Shown one piece after another: positions 22,401-34,047 of a stretch of DNA of 64,000 nucleotides. The notes beneath the pieces were generated by a model. That model made no database searches and had not been told where the DNA came from. It saw nothing but the letters and a program-made list of their open reading frames with translations. The stretch's first letter is position 1; each line of letters starts with the position of its first letter. Source of the DNA: Desmodesmus armatus (Eukaryota > Chlorophyta > Chlorophyceae > Sphaeropleales > Scenedesmaceae); assembly GCA_007449985.2 (NCBI GenBank), contig VIIQ02000717.1:20412-84411 (forward strand). Reading direction: 5' to 3'. The translations under genes and the position numbers were made by a program.

Positions 22401-24405
22401 AATGCTGCTGATGACAAACATGCATATTGGTCATGACTTCAACCTGTTGCCCGCTCATCCAAGAGTTGCGCCCTGCCCTTAGCATGAACAAAACCTGCAT
22501 CAAGAAACAAACCAACGACTGCCCCAGCGTGGATGTGTTCTTGCAGCGCACAGTGCCTGCTGCCGGGTCCATCTGACCAGAAACATGCATGCTAGTCATT
22601 GCTTGTCTCCTGTGGCACGCCCCATCCCAGTTTTGATGAACCCTGCCCCACTCATAAACCCCATGCTTACCCCAGCATTGCTGTGTTCTTGCAGCGTGCG
22701 CGCACAGTGCCTGCTGCAGGGTCTGTGCTGATGACCTCCAGCACAATGCTGCCGTCAGCACACAGGATGCTGCTGCCTGGCTTCACATCCTTAGCAAGCT
22801 TCTGGTAGCTGCAGCAGCAAAAAAAAGAGTTGCAGGAACGGGATCGATAACACCAGCAGGCACGTCAGCACAGGCGGGGAAGGAAAGCAGCAGCACATGA
22901 TTTGGAGAGCGTGAGACAGCTACAGCAAAACAGACATACAGAAAGCTGGCTGCTGTCTTTGATTCCGCTGTTACACAGTGCTCTGCGATGACATCAGCAC
23001 AACACAGGAAGCACACTCCAGGTGTTTCTGATGAGACAACCCTATTTTCAGGGACTCTCTGGCGCAGGCAAAGTAGGTCGGGAAGCAAAGGAGGTGCCCA
23101 AGCGTTCCCCATTCGCAGCACAGAGCTTACTATCTGCACAGCCCGACACTGCGTCGATGGGGTTGATTGAACGGGCGATGTTCTGTGTAACATCCAATTA
23201 CTGATTGGCATCACAGCAGCTACCCTGCTGGAGCTACTGTTTGCTAGCAGCTGTGGCACCCACAATCATGCCATGAGATAACTGTCGCACCTCATTGCAA
23301 TGAGGCCGCTGTTTCCTGCTGCGGTGTAGTCGGTGGTGATGGTCACCTCCTGTCCTGATGTCAGCTGCACGGGCTTGCCACCCTCCAACATGCCTGTGCG
23401 GATCTCAGGACCCTGCATACAAGCAGCAAAGAAGGACGCACAGCTTGGTGGTTATCATAGGTATGATGCAGATTGGGAAGGAGTGTGCGAAGTATGGGCA
23501 AGCGCTGACAGTATCCATGGGTGTTGCTGGGGACTATGAGTGGAGGGCAACTGGCCGAGAGACAGGAGCAGACTTGCCAAAAACAATCAGCTGCAGAAAG
23601 TGGGTGGGATACACAAATGCTCGTCAGGGGCTGAGGCACGGGAGGGGGCCTGCTGCCAGGCCGCGTTGCGAGCATCTTCCTATGAGACCAGCAACTGCTG
23701 TGTCTGTGACCACAAGAAGCAAAAGCGACTCCTGCTGCACCACAAACAACACCACGACTGCTTTCGTCCCTGCAACTGCTGCGGTCTCTGCAACTGCTGC
23801 TGTGCTGCTGCCACCCCACAGGTGTTGCAAGCGCTGCAACTGACCTTGGTGTCCAGCATGACTGCACACATAATCTTTGTGTTCTCCATAGCCCTCCTGA
23901 GGTTGTCCAGAGTCTCCTGCGCGCGCGATTGCAGATATCACAGCAGGGTGGGTAAGTGCACTGTTGCTGGGGGCGTTTCGGGGCCTCTTGACGGCAGACA
24001 GCTGCCAACGCGGAGACTTAGGGGTTCAATTGATAGGTGATAAGGTAGAGAAAACAATCCTCAGGCTCAGCTGAGTGCCAGCCAGCCAAGAAGCGCAGAC
24101 GGCATTGTCTGCAATCTTGTGCGCACCTTGTGATACTCGTGGGAACCGTGGGAGAAGTTGAAGCGGGCAACATTCATTCCAGCCCTCAACAACTCCTCAA
24201 TCACCTCCACCGCGCGAGATGCGGGGCCCAGTGTGCACACCACCTGAGCAGCAGGTGCAGCAGCCCAGCAGGAAATCAAGGGTCGAAACAGCCCTACAGC
24301 GCGGCATCAGCAGCTACACCCGTCGCATCAATTTTCATTTACCTTGGTCTTGCATACTGATGAGGGCGTTCCAGCCAACACTGCGTCAAGGCCGAGCTGC
24401 ACCAT
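19411..24405 (-). CDS. PYK: Pyruvate kinase, complete, 12 exons
   Basis: Twelve exons join in phase to 508 residues, the usual length: 24405-24343, 24243-24127, 23916-23845, 23412-23291, 22808-22671, 22233-22054, 21774-21701, 21457-21359, 20963-20797, 20597-20460, 20182-20024, 19608-19411. The enzyme makes pyruvate and ATP from phosphoenolpyruvate and ADP at the end of glycolysis. Visible family blocks are [40 protein letters not shown], the active-site segment [32 protein letters not shown], the MLSGETAAG block, and the C-terminal regulatory-type domain ending [18 protein letters not shown]. The N-terminus has no transit peptide, so it is probably cytosolic. All splice sites are GT-AG. Exon echoes lie in the introns beside exons 5, 6 and 8. 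The start at 24405 is the only ATG in phase before the conserved KVVCTLGP block. Confidence 0.97.
21272..21298 (-). repeat. Echo of pyruvate kinase exon 8 end
   Basis: GTGGTTGCACTTCTGG repeats the exon-8 donor end at 21359-21376 at a distance of about 86 bases, inside the downstream intron. The flanking CAAGCATGT(C/G)ACAA(G/C)G is also repeated (21183 and 21332), indicating a tandem unit that spans the splice site. Confidence 0.6.
22341..22375 (-). repeat. Echo of pyruvate kinase exon 6 start
   Basis: On the minus strand this reads GAGCGCAAGCACATCAACCT, matching the exon-6 start ERKNVNLPG at 22233-22207 with about three changes. It lies upstream in the intron about 135 bases from the real acceptor. 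Confidence 0.75.
22521..22573 (-). repeat. Echo of pyruvate kinase exon 5 end
   Basis: CCCAGCGTGGATGTGTTCTTGCAGCGCACAGTGCC-type sequence repeats the 3' end of exon 5 (22671-22725) with a small internal deletion. It lies in the following intron. Confidence 0.75.
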
Positions 24406-25725
24406 CTTTGCTGATAGCAACAGCAGGGGTCCGAAACAGGGAAGTGGCTGCGAAGGGAGACGAACAAGTGAAAACCCTGTGAGGCCAACCTGCAGTGAGG
24501 CGTTCGTGTTCACAATAGGGTTCTGGTCAATCTTTCAGTAACGGCCGGTCAAATTGAGTGAGCAAAGCACAAAGACTGCACAGTCACGGCGCCAATGGCT
24601 TCAGACGATCTAATTAAGTTCCAAAGACGGTGTTCGCTGCACAGTGTTCATCGCTGCTTGCAGGGTTGCACAAATCACCTGTCATGTGCATTGTTTGCTG
24701 GCGTGGAGTGTGCGATTTGATGTGTGCTGCCCCCCAACAGGCAGCCACCAAAACTGCATTCGGCGTATGAACACACATGCATCCTCTGCAGCGGCGACCA
24801 GGGCGTGTACGGTCTATTGAGTGGTAGGGGAACCATCCTGCTAGGGCACCTGGCCAGGCTGGCGTCACAATTGTCCGTCCAGCTGCTGACAATACCTTTG
24901 CGGCTGACACACCACAAAGGGTGACCACTTGGTGACTTTACATAGGCAAGTATCACCCGGTGAGCACCAGTGGTGCTCACTGACATGGTTTTTTGTCGAC
25001 TGCCTCAAATGCACGACACTCACGCGGCCAGGTCAAGCACTACCACTGTGCTGCCGCCACAGCCTATCCTCTTCCCTATTGGGGGAAGTGGCTACTTAAT
25101 CCTCACGCCGCCATTCCATGGGGTAGTCCCCACACCAAGATGGCCGTTTGCCTTGCCCCCAACCTGCTGTCTCCGCTGTTCCTGTTATGGTGTGTTGTAG
25201 TAAGATCGCAGAGGCTGAAGCTGCCGTGTCTGTTGACAAAAAGAAGAGGTTAGTGATGCATGTCTTGCTGTGTTGCTGGCGTCATTACATGCCTGAGTGG
25301 CAAACATTCACATGTCGGATACCATTCTTGATTTGTTGTTCATGCCTGCTGTCGCTGGCGGAGGGTCATTTTCATTTCATGCCTGCAACAGGCTCAGGAA
25401 GGCCCACAAGATGCATGCCACTTGTGCAGTACGAGGCTGGTGGGTGGCATGACGATTGAACAGATGACTGCAGACAAACTCCCTGTCTGTTGTTGAGATA
25501 CCCTTATGCTGATGCTGTGGCCCCATGGCTGCAACCACGACAACACACGCACCGCTTTGAGAGTACACCCTACAGGCATACGTATGGATACGTACACAGC
25601 GACATGACACACTAGGGCCAGGGCGGAAGACATCAAGCAGGCACATCCACTGCACGCCCCCAGCATTGACAGAAACTGGGGGAAAACAAACAAGGACATC
25701 CAACATCCATAGCCACACACAGTTC
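24406..25725. other. Intergenic stretch upstream of pyruvate kinase
   Basis: It lies between the pyruvate kinase start and the 3' end of the LRR gene. It contains dispersed repeat C at 25191-25260. No exon was recognised. The pyruvate kinase promoter should lie at its left end but no element is clear. Confidence 0.4.
25191..25260 (+). repeat. Dispersed repeat C, copy 2
   Basis: Carries the full TAAGATCGCAGAGGCTGAAG core and the conserved KIAEAEAAVSV frame, with GACAAA in place of AACGAA near its end, then TTAGTGATGCAT. Confidence 0.8.
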
Positions 25726-28375
25726 TCAGTCAATCTCAAACTCCTCCAGCACAGGCATAGCATCCATAAATGCCTGCCACGCCTCATTTGACACTGTCGA
25801 ATCCCCCTGCTGCCCTCCCACAAACAGGTACGTCAGCTGCTGCAGCGGCAGCAGCAGCTGGAGACTCTCCTCTGACAACACTGGGGCTTGCAACCCAAGC
25901 TCAAGGTGTACCAGCTGAGTGGCTGTAGCACAGACTGGCCACAGTGTGGGGCTCTCCAGGTTGCAGCCCGACAGTAGGAGCTTCTGCAGCCGCGGCAGCC
26001 TGCAGATCATTGCGGACACGGCTAGGTCCCCGACCTTTGGGGCTTCATTCAGGTGCAAGGCAGTCAGGGAGCTGAGAGCCGTGAACTGCAGCGCGTCGCT
26101 GCTGTGCACGTCCAGCTGCTGCACCTGCATGCATCACACATGACATTTGTTGGACATTGCTGGCGCATTGGCAGAGGGTAAGATTACGGTGCCGGTATCA
26201 AAATCATTGCGACAGTGCTTGAAGAAAATTTACTATGCCGGCGCCTGCAAAGATTCGCCAGGGCTTCTGGCCATGACAGGATCCTGGTTCACAAGCAGCA
26301 AGCTTGCACCTGCAATGCGCAGATGCTTGCGCATGCGCTGCGTTTGCACCCACCCCACCCTGCCACCACTCTCCCTCTTTTGCTCGCATGCTGCACATGT
26401 GGGTATTTCAAGCGCACTCCCTAGATAGTACTCACACACCATCTCTGCCGACACACACACATGTCTTTACTCTACCAATACACACCACACGTAAGCTCAC
26501 ACTACCCACACCCAGCCTTGCAGTGCTTCGGCCTTGCTGAGGTGCTGGTGTAGCTACAGCCCGCCCAGCTGCAGTGGTGCGCCCGCCCAGGTTGTAGTAT
26601 TCCAGGCAGCAAACACTTGCTCTGAGCCTACTACTTGCTGAGAGCCTACTACTTACTGGTTACTACCGTACCTAAACACACTCAGGTCCCACCGCGGTAA
26701 GGCTTACCTGCAGGTCCTGCAATGCCTTTAGCTTGCTGAGGTGCTGGTGTAGCTGCAGACCACCCAGCGCCAAGGGACTGAGCAAAGAGTCCCCGTCCGC
26801 ATGCTGCTGATACAGCACCAGCTCCGTGAGCTGCGTTGCTGCCGAGAGGCTGTCAAAAACCTGAGGCAGCTGCGCCACAGGGCAGGCCCACAGCCCCACG
26901 CTCAGCTGCTGCACACTGCTGCGTGCTGGTAGAGACTGCAGCAGCGCCATGCAGCCGGCGGGCTTATGCAGCAGCAGACGACGCAGGCTTGGCAGCTCTT
27001 GCAACCCATCGGCTGGGCCGAGCAGTGTGACGGCTGTGAGGCCTGCAGGAAGAACCGAGCCCTGAGCCACACCCCCTGGCACATCGATGTGAAGGTCCTG
27101 CAGGACATGCAGCTGCTGAAGGTCCAGCACAGCCGAGGGCTCCGTCTCATGCGCTACTGGTAGAATGAGGACCTGCAGCTTCGCTGGCAGCTGTGGCAGC
27201 ACTGCCAGCGGCACTTTGCAGTGCTGCACCTGCAGCCGCGTCAGCTGCTGCAGGTGCTGCACCGCGGATGCGAAGCATCCCGGTAAGGGCGTGTGCTCCT
27301 CGGAGCGCGAGGTGGCAAAGTGCAGCCTTTTGAGGGACCTCAGCGCGCCCAGCGCAGCGCAGAAGGCGGCTGTGACTGAACGGCTTGGCACCAAGATCAG
27401 GTGAAGGCTGGTAAGGGTGCTGCAGGATGCCAAGGGCTGAAGCAGCGCTGCACTTTGGATGAAGTTGGCGGAAAGCGAGCGCAGCTGCAGGGCTGCTGAC
27501 CTGCCGTTGGCTAGTCCTGCAGGCTGTGAGGTAGCTGCCGTCGCAGAGCCGCCGGCTTCTGCACCTCCTGCTGCTGTACAGGCATTCCGGCAGCACTCTC
27601 TGAAGGCAAATGTCAGCAGCTGCTCAGCCGGTCTGCAGGGAAATAGGAAGCGGCGAGGCACACAACTGTGAGGATCAGAGAAACATGTGTCGCATTCAAC
27701 TGTGCGAATCAGAGGAACATGTGTGATAAGTGTCTGCATGCACTCAGTCTTCTGTCAACCAGTGAGCGAAATGCTGCAGAAGGTTGCTATGTCCCGCTCT
27801 GGTGCACAACGGCCAGTTATGGATCACCTGTAGTTGTGGGAGGAAAATGAGCTGCAGTCAAGATCGATCACAGACACAAGCCCCGCGTGGTTCACCAGCC
27901 AGCTGCAGAAGTCCGCGAACTTGGCAAGGTTCTCCACCTGCCATGAGCTGACCCCGAGGTGCCCCAGCGACTGCTGCACTGCACGCCTGCACGTCTGGTT
28001 GATCAGGAGCAGCTGTGAGAGCTGCCTGCTGTTGTACTCTGTTACTCCTTTGCAGTGCTGAATCACAAGCTGCAACACCGCAGCCACCTGCAGACCATCA
28101 CACATGCAGTGAGCGGCTACATGATCAGTCACCGCCGGTTGCAGCATGCAGTCCAGTCAGCACAAGCAGCAAGCACAGTCGTGCAATTGGATGATGCCCC
28201 ACAATCGACAACATGTAGTGCATACAATAATATGCGCTGCAGCAGATTCGTTTGTGGAGGGACTGGCTGCATTTGAAACCCAGCAGTTGCTACAGCAGCT
28301 TGTTGTTGCTGCATCGGATATCATCACACTCACCCGCTCGCTCCTTTCGTGCAACGCAGCCTGCTCGCGCTCCAT
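25726..28375 (-). CDS. Leucine-rich-repeat protein
   Basis: Four exons join in phase: 28375-28334, 28087-27828, 27632-26708, 26124-25726, giving 541 residues from the ATG at 28375. Residues about 130-540 are a chain of irregular 22-26 residue repeats with LxxLxxLxL signatures such as LTSLHLILV, LKRLHFA, LTRLQVQHC, LQDLHID, LRRLLLH, LTELVLYQQ, LTALHLNEA, LQKLLLSGC, LVHLELGL and LTYLFVG, ending at TGA 25726-25728. Such solenoids bind proteins, often as F-box or RNI-type LRRs. The N-terminal LLLINQTCRRAVQQSLGHLG segment is alpha-helical and could be a degenerate F-box, but this is uncertain. No transmembrane segment or kinase is seen. The first exon reads on upstream of the ATG as a charged helix to a stop near 28437, so a further 5' exon is possible. 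An echo of exon 3 lies in the last intron. Confidence 0.75.
26511..26575 (-). repeat. Echo of LRR gene exon 3 end
   Basis: CTTGCTGAGGTGCTGGTGTAGCT followed by ACAGCCCGCCCAGC repeats exon-3 sequence at 26718-26770 with about ten differences over 55 bases. It lies in the last intron, about 195 bases from the source. Confidence 0.85.
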
Positions 28376-29248
28376 TGCAAGTAGCTTCTGTGCTGCGACA
28401 GTCCGTTCACGAGAGTGGTTTGTGATCTGTCAACTAGATCTGTCAAGCGCATGTCAATAGGTATCATCGGGAGCTGAAGCAGTATTTCACAGACCTACAT
28501 GCTCTGATATGAACTTCAATAGCACAACCAGTCTGACACTGTTGCTGTGCTTGTTACGGTACTGCCAAAACCCCTGTGGAACACAAACTGTTCTGCCAGT
28601 CGTGCATAATGTCATGTGCAGACCTCACAAAAGCATCGGCCAGACTTTCAGCACAGAAGATTTGCATGCAGCAGCATTTGCATGCCACCAGCCTGGCAGG
28701 ACGCGGGTGATTGGCAGGCACTGTTTGTGAGGGGGGTTGAAAGGCGTGTGTGAGTGATTCAAACGGTAACATTGGGGTACAGCCATGCATCCAACCCACA
28801 GCCTGTGGTGAACTGGCAGTACCAGGCAGTGTGCTCTACTGCTCCCAGCTCCACGTGCACGTTGCAGAGTTCCTGGTGTCCAAAGCCAGTCAGTGGGCAA
28901 GCAGCGCATATCATCGTGACAACATATTGACAAAGCTTGCAAAACCACTGCGGACGTCTGTTCAGCCCTGTGCAGGGCAAGCTGGATGTGGGGTGAAGCA
29001 GATCAGCTGTAAACAAGTCCAACACACTGAATGTGTTGCCACACAGCCGGCGTATGGCTGACAAAGCCTCATACAATCAGATGGTTGCTGTATTCCGTTG
29101 CTTTACCAGCTCCAAAGCTCAAACCCTGAACCCCATTGCAAAGAGCGTCGGCCGACGCCCCCTTTCGCTGTGTGGATCACTGGTTCTTTCCTTTTTTGCT
29201 GACGCGGCAACATTTCATCGTGTTTGCTGCCTAGAGGCTCGCAACAAG
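28376..29248. other. Intergenic stretch between LRR gene and eS4
   Basis: Divergent promoter region for the minus-strand LRR gene and the plus-strand eS4 gene. No third gene was recognised. Confidence 0.4.
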
Positions 29249-32200
29249 ATGGTGTGTGGGCTCGTTTTGTTGCTCTGGAGCAGCACCACTTCTGTAGACC
29301 GGCTAGAAGCGTGCAGGAGCTTACGTTGTGCTCGTGTGTGGCTCACTATGTAGGTGCGCGGGCCAAAGAAGCACATGAAGAGGCTTAATGCCCCATCCCA
29401 CTGGATGTTGGACAAGCTGGGTGGCATCTTCGTGAGTATCCTGGTGCCTTTTGTCAGCCACAGTTGATACAGCTGCAGCGGCAGACGTGCAGCTGCCTCT
29501 GGACTGGCGTCAGGCTGCATATCGACGGCTGTCAGGATCGATGGCTGCAGCACAAGCCACACTGCAGGGCATGGCAGGATCAGCTGCAGCAGATGCAGAA
29601 CCATGATGTTGCTACATTCAGGCAACCCTCTGGCAAGCCAGCTGAGCCTGGTGTTGCTGCAGGCTGGACAAACAGCAACAGCAGTAGCAGCAGCAGCACC
29701 TGGGCTTTGCAACTGCACAAGGTTTGGGAGTGGTTATGTGCAGTCATCTTGGCACTGAATCTGATCTGGTCTGTGTCTGCAGGCCCCCAAGCCCTCTCCC
29801 GGTCCCCACAAGCAGCGCGAGTGCCTGCCTCTGCTGCTGGTGCTGCGTAACCGCCTCAAGTGAGTGTTTTATGCGACTGCTGGTTGTGTAGCTGTACTTG
29901 TGTGCAAGATCCCAGTGTGTAGTGCGTGCACCAACTAGACGCTGCAGCTGGTGCATGGTGGGGGCCGGTGTCTGCATGTTGGGAGCTTGGCGATGCAGCA
30001 ATGCAGCAGCCGGCAGAGGAGAGGGCTGCGCGCGGCGTGCAGCAGCTGCTGTCCCAGCTGCACAGCCTTTATCAGAAGTCGGGTCAGGGCTGGCGCAGCG
30101 TCAGCGCCAGCAGCACTCAACGGTGCTGCAGCTGCGGCAGGGCAAGCTTTACTTGGGGGACCGTCACCTTCGTAAAGTAGCAGCAGCGGCAGCAAGGGAC
30201 TGGGGTTGCTTTAGGTTTTGTTGGTTTGCCACGGCTGTATCTTTGTGATTTTGAGGCAAGGGGTCAGGGGAGGTGGGCAAGGGGGTCAGGACACGGGCGC
30301 CAGTTCAAGTGTGAGCCGACAGGTGATGTGCAAGGTGCCCAAGTGCAGCTCCAGTGAGGCAGCCGGTGTTACGCAGGCATCAGGCCGCCAGCCCTTTCTT
30401 GCTGGCGCCGGTGCAGCCCCGAAAACCAGCAGCAGCAGGAGCAGCAGCTGTCGCCACAGGCTGCTGCTTTATCAGGCGACCAGTAGGGCGGCCCAGTCAC
30501 CAACAGCACGCCAGTAGGGCGGCCCAGTCACTAACAGTACTGCCTGCAGCATTATGAGAGGCTCTATCAGCACAGCAGCTGCATGGGCGCAGCCTTGCGC
30601 TCACCCAGCACAGCAGCGCAGGGTCACGCCCGTGCAGCTGGTGTATGCAGGCGGTGGTGCAGGACAGCAGCCCAGCCAGCACAGCACAGCACAGCAGCCT
30701 GCAGGCTCAATAGTCGCCGGCAAAGGAGCAGGCAGACAGGCAGACCCCAAATCCTGCAGCAGCAGGCAGGCCTCATGATAGCCGCCGCTGCAGGAGCAGC
30801 AGCAGCAGCAGGCCTCAAGCCCAGCAGCTGCAGCAGGCCCCAGCCTCAGCAGCAGCAGCAGGCAGGCACATAACCGCAGCATCTAGGGGGGGGGGTGAAG
30901 GGTGTAGGGCACGCATCACAGCATGTTGCTGGTGGTGTAGCGCATTTGTCAAGCCCCAGCTGCTGGCTCTGCTGCTGTCCCCGCTTTGCTAGCCGGCTCT
31001 GCATGCGGGAGGCCTGGGTATTGAGGGTCTGAGACTTCAATGCATATCCTCAACACAAAGCCGCAGCTCGAGCGCTACTGTGCCGGTTGGCACCGTGGAG
31101 TCAGCAGTACGACTACTTTGCAGCAGCATATACAAAACTTGCACTCAGTCACTCAGCTCCGTCCCTATCTGTAACGGAACTGAGTGACTGGGTGCGACTC
31201 TTGTATATGCTGCTGCAAACCTGCCGTGTGTTTCTGGTGGGCTACCAGCAGCAACAGCTAGCGGCGGTAGTGGTAGCAGCTGCAACAGCCATAGGACAAT
31301 GTCATCAGAGCTAGCGCAGGGGATCTGGGACATGCGCCCCAGCACCCAGCAGCGGCGAATTGCCCACTGCACACCACCAGGCGCCATAGCCCATCCCTCT
31401 CTTTGCACTCATGTACTAGGGTAGCAGTCTGCAAGTTGGGAGCAAGCATGGGCCTCCCTGTGTGTCGTGTCGTGGAGCCATCATGCCTGGGGCTCCCCAC
31501 ACAACACAAAGAAGGGTCCTTGCTTGTTCTGTGTCTTATTGATACGCTCCCAACACCTTCACTCTGCCACGCTCAGTGCTGCTGTGCATGCGTGATTGAT
31601 GGAGTTTGCCCCCGTTGCGGCCGTGACCCCAAACTCCCCCCTCTGCGCTGCTGCTGCCTGCATGACTGACTTCTGCTGCTGCTGCCGCCGTCGCTGCCAC
31701 TGCTTAGAACCCTGAACGCTGTCCTGTAGGCGCGCCCTCACCGGCAAATGCTTGCATGACTAAACCCTGCTGCCGCTGCTGTGAACCGTGAACCGCTGTT
31801 TTGCAGGTATGCCCTGACCGGCAAGGAGGTGAAGATGATTCTGATGCAGCGCCTGGTGAAGGTTGATGGCAAGGCCCGCACAGACACCACCTACCCCGCT
31901 GGATTCATGGACGTCATCACTCTGGACAAGACTGACGACCACTTCAGGTGCGGGGTTTAGGAAGAATCAAATTCAAAATGCCATGGGGACTTTTGGAAAT
32001 GATGAAAAATCAGTGGTTACCTCCACTCCAGGACTTCTATTTGGTGATGTCACTGGGACTGTTGATGTTATGGTCTGGATCAACCAGCAGGAGTCGGCCA
32101 GCGCCATCAACTCTTGCAACCTGTGGTGCGGTCACAGCAGCTGCTGCAGCCACGACGCAGCTGCTGCAGTCACTGCTCCTGTGACCCTGACTGCCACTGC

Positions 32201-34047
32201 TGCAAGGCCCGTACTGGACTGTAGGTGCGGCCCAGCCACAGCACCTGTTGGAGTCTCACATTCTGTGTATACGTTATTGATGCTGTTGCTGTCACTGCAG
32301 GCTGCTGTACGATGCCAAGGGTCGCTTTGTGGTCCACCGCATCAGCGCTGAGGAGGCCAACTACAAGCTGTGCAAGGTGTGCAGCACGCACCTGGGTTTG
32401 AATGTTGAGGCAGCAAGGGGGCGCAGCTGGCATTTCTACTGGGGAGCCGGATCGCACCTGCGCCTCATTCAGAGTGTCAGGGCAGCAAGAGCGTCGGAGC
32501 AGCGCTTGAATCGGAGCTTTAGGGCAGCAGGGGGTGCGGCTTGCGCCTCTGTCAGTGTGAGGCACTACAACGCTCTATGGAAAATGTGTGATTGCAGGGA
32601 GGCAAGTGCATATGATTGCGGTACCAACAGCGTCTTTGTACATGGACCACGTTGACTTTGCCGCCAAGCTGGAATGTACCTTATCTCTTTCTTGATCTGC
32701 AGGTGCGCCGCATGCAGTTTGGCAAGGGCGGCATCCCCTACATCGGCACACACGACGGCCGCACCATCCGCTACCCCGACCCCGAGGTGAAGGAGCAGGA
32801 CACCGTGGTGCTGGACCTGGAGACAGGCAAGATCAGGGAGTTCATCAAGGTGGGTCAACCTGGAGGTTTCCCGGTTGCAGCAAATCTGCAAGGGACCAAC
32901 CAGCGGTTCAGGAGACGGGGGGAGGGGGGGCAAAGCTGCGGGGGGCATTGGGCGCGGGAGGGGGGGGGACCTGAAGACAGGCAAGATCAGCGAGTTCATC
33001 AAGGTGGGTTAATCTGTTCAAGCAGACGCATGTTTTGGGTGAACAGAGGGGGTGCTGCAATCAGGCAGTGGCTGATGGCGTCGAGGAGGTTCAAGCAGTA
33101 GTAACCATTTGTCACAGTGTGAAGGCTGCCATGTACATGGGCTGTGGCGCGGCAGCTTCATGGGCTTAAGGCTTGGTGGGTTGGGGCTGGTGGAAGCATC
33201 ATCCCCAGGTTGTGTGAAGACGGGTAGTGCCTTGTCAAATATGCAACACTCAATGTGTCCATGGCAGGACACTGGAAGACATTGTGTCAAAGGCGCTGCC
33301 ACAATCGTATCCTGTTTCTGTGTGTTGCTTGTGGAGTTTGACCTGGGCAACCTGGACTTATGTGCTTTGAGAAAGCATTGCAAGATGCAATCACCCAAAT
33401 GCATGTGCTGTGCTGTGCTGTGTGCAGTTTGACCTGGGCAACCTGGCCATGGTGACTGGCGGCCACAACAACGGACGTGTGGGCACCATTGTGCACAAGG
33501 AGAAGCACCGCGGTGGACACGACATCGTGCACATTGAGGACAGCAGCGGCAACAGGTGAGAGTGGCAGCGAGTGGGGTGACCTAGGGCCTAGGGGTGCAT
33601 TTGGGGTGGGGCGGGGGTTGCAGCGGGGTGCGGTGCGCTCCCAAGTCAAACTTGCCAGCAGCAGCTGCAGCTGGTCGTGGGGTTGTCCTGCGCAAGCGTC
33701 AGCTGCTGGTGCCTGTCTGTCTTTCATAGCAGCTGTTCCAGCCTGTCACTGGACAAAAACCTTGAGGTGTGACGACGCAAGGGCTTGGACATATTGGAAT
33801 GAAATCACTCAGGACAGCTTCTTTATGACTACTGACTACCGTCAGTCACATGACTAAACACATGACCAAGCATGCCCCTGGTGTCTTGCCTGCACCTGCG
33901 TCTGTGTGCTGCTTCAGGTTCGCCACCCGCATCAGCAACGTGTTTGTGATCGGCAGGGGCAACAAGCCCCTGGTCACCCTGCCCAAGGGCAAGGGTGTGC
34001 GCCCTACCATTCTGCAGGAGCAGGCAAAGCGCTTCGGCTCTGCATAA
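29249..34047 (+). CDS. RPS4: 40S ribosomal protein eS4 (RPS4), complete, 8 exons
   Basis: Exons 29249-29251, 29354-29431, 29783-29859, 31807-31947, 32301-32376, 32703-32849, 33428-33555 and 33918-34047 join in phase to 259 residues, close to the usual 260-263. It is a core protein of the small cytosolic ribosomal subunit. Conserved blocks are [24 protein letters not shown], the S4-type RNA-binding region [40 protein letters not shown], the KOW-like [13 protein letters not shown], and the end [18 protein letters not shown]. The initiator ATG stands alone at the end of exon 1, directly before a GTGTGT donor; without this intron the next exon would have an in-frame TAG. Intron 3 is unusually long (1.95 kb, CAG-rich). 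Intron 6 holds echoes of both flanking exons. TGTAA at 34152 fits the 3' end. Confidence 0.97.
29860..31806 (+). other. Long intron 3 of RPS4
   Basis: This 1,947-base intron is dominated by CAG/CTG-rich low complexity. It includes an imperfect palindrome at about 31110-31225, where GCAGCAGCATATACAAAACTTGCACTCAGTCACTCAG is answered on the other strand by CTGAGTGACTGGGTGCGACTCTTGTATATGCTGCTGC-type sequence. That could form a hairpin with arms of about 35 bases. No gene on either strand was recognised. Confidence 0.6.
32966..33013 (+). repeat. Echo of RPS4 exon 6 end with donor
   Basis: ACAGGCAAGATCAGCGAGTTCATCAAGGTGGGTTAA repeats 32823-32858 with two or three changes, including the GT donor, 154 bases into intron 6. 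Confidence 0.92.
33330..33360 (+). repeat. Echo of RPS4 exon 7 start with acceptor
   Basis: GAGTTTGACCTGGGCAACCTGG repeats the true exon-7 start (CAG then TTTGACCTGGGCAACCTGG at 33425-33446) 92 bases upstream, with an AG still in front. Confidence 0.88.

Noticed and set aside
32816..33003. Second copy of the RPS4 exon-6 end as a real extra exon
   Set aside because: The protein closes at 259 residues with all family blocks without it, and no acceptor in suitable phase precedes it.
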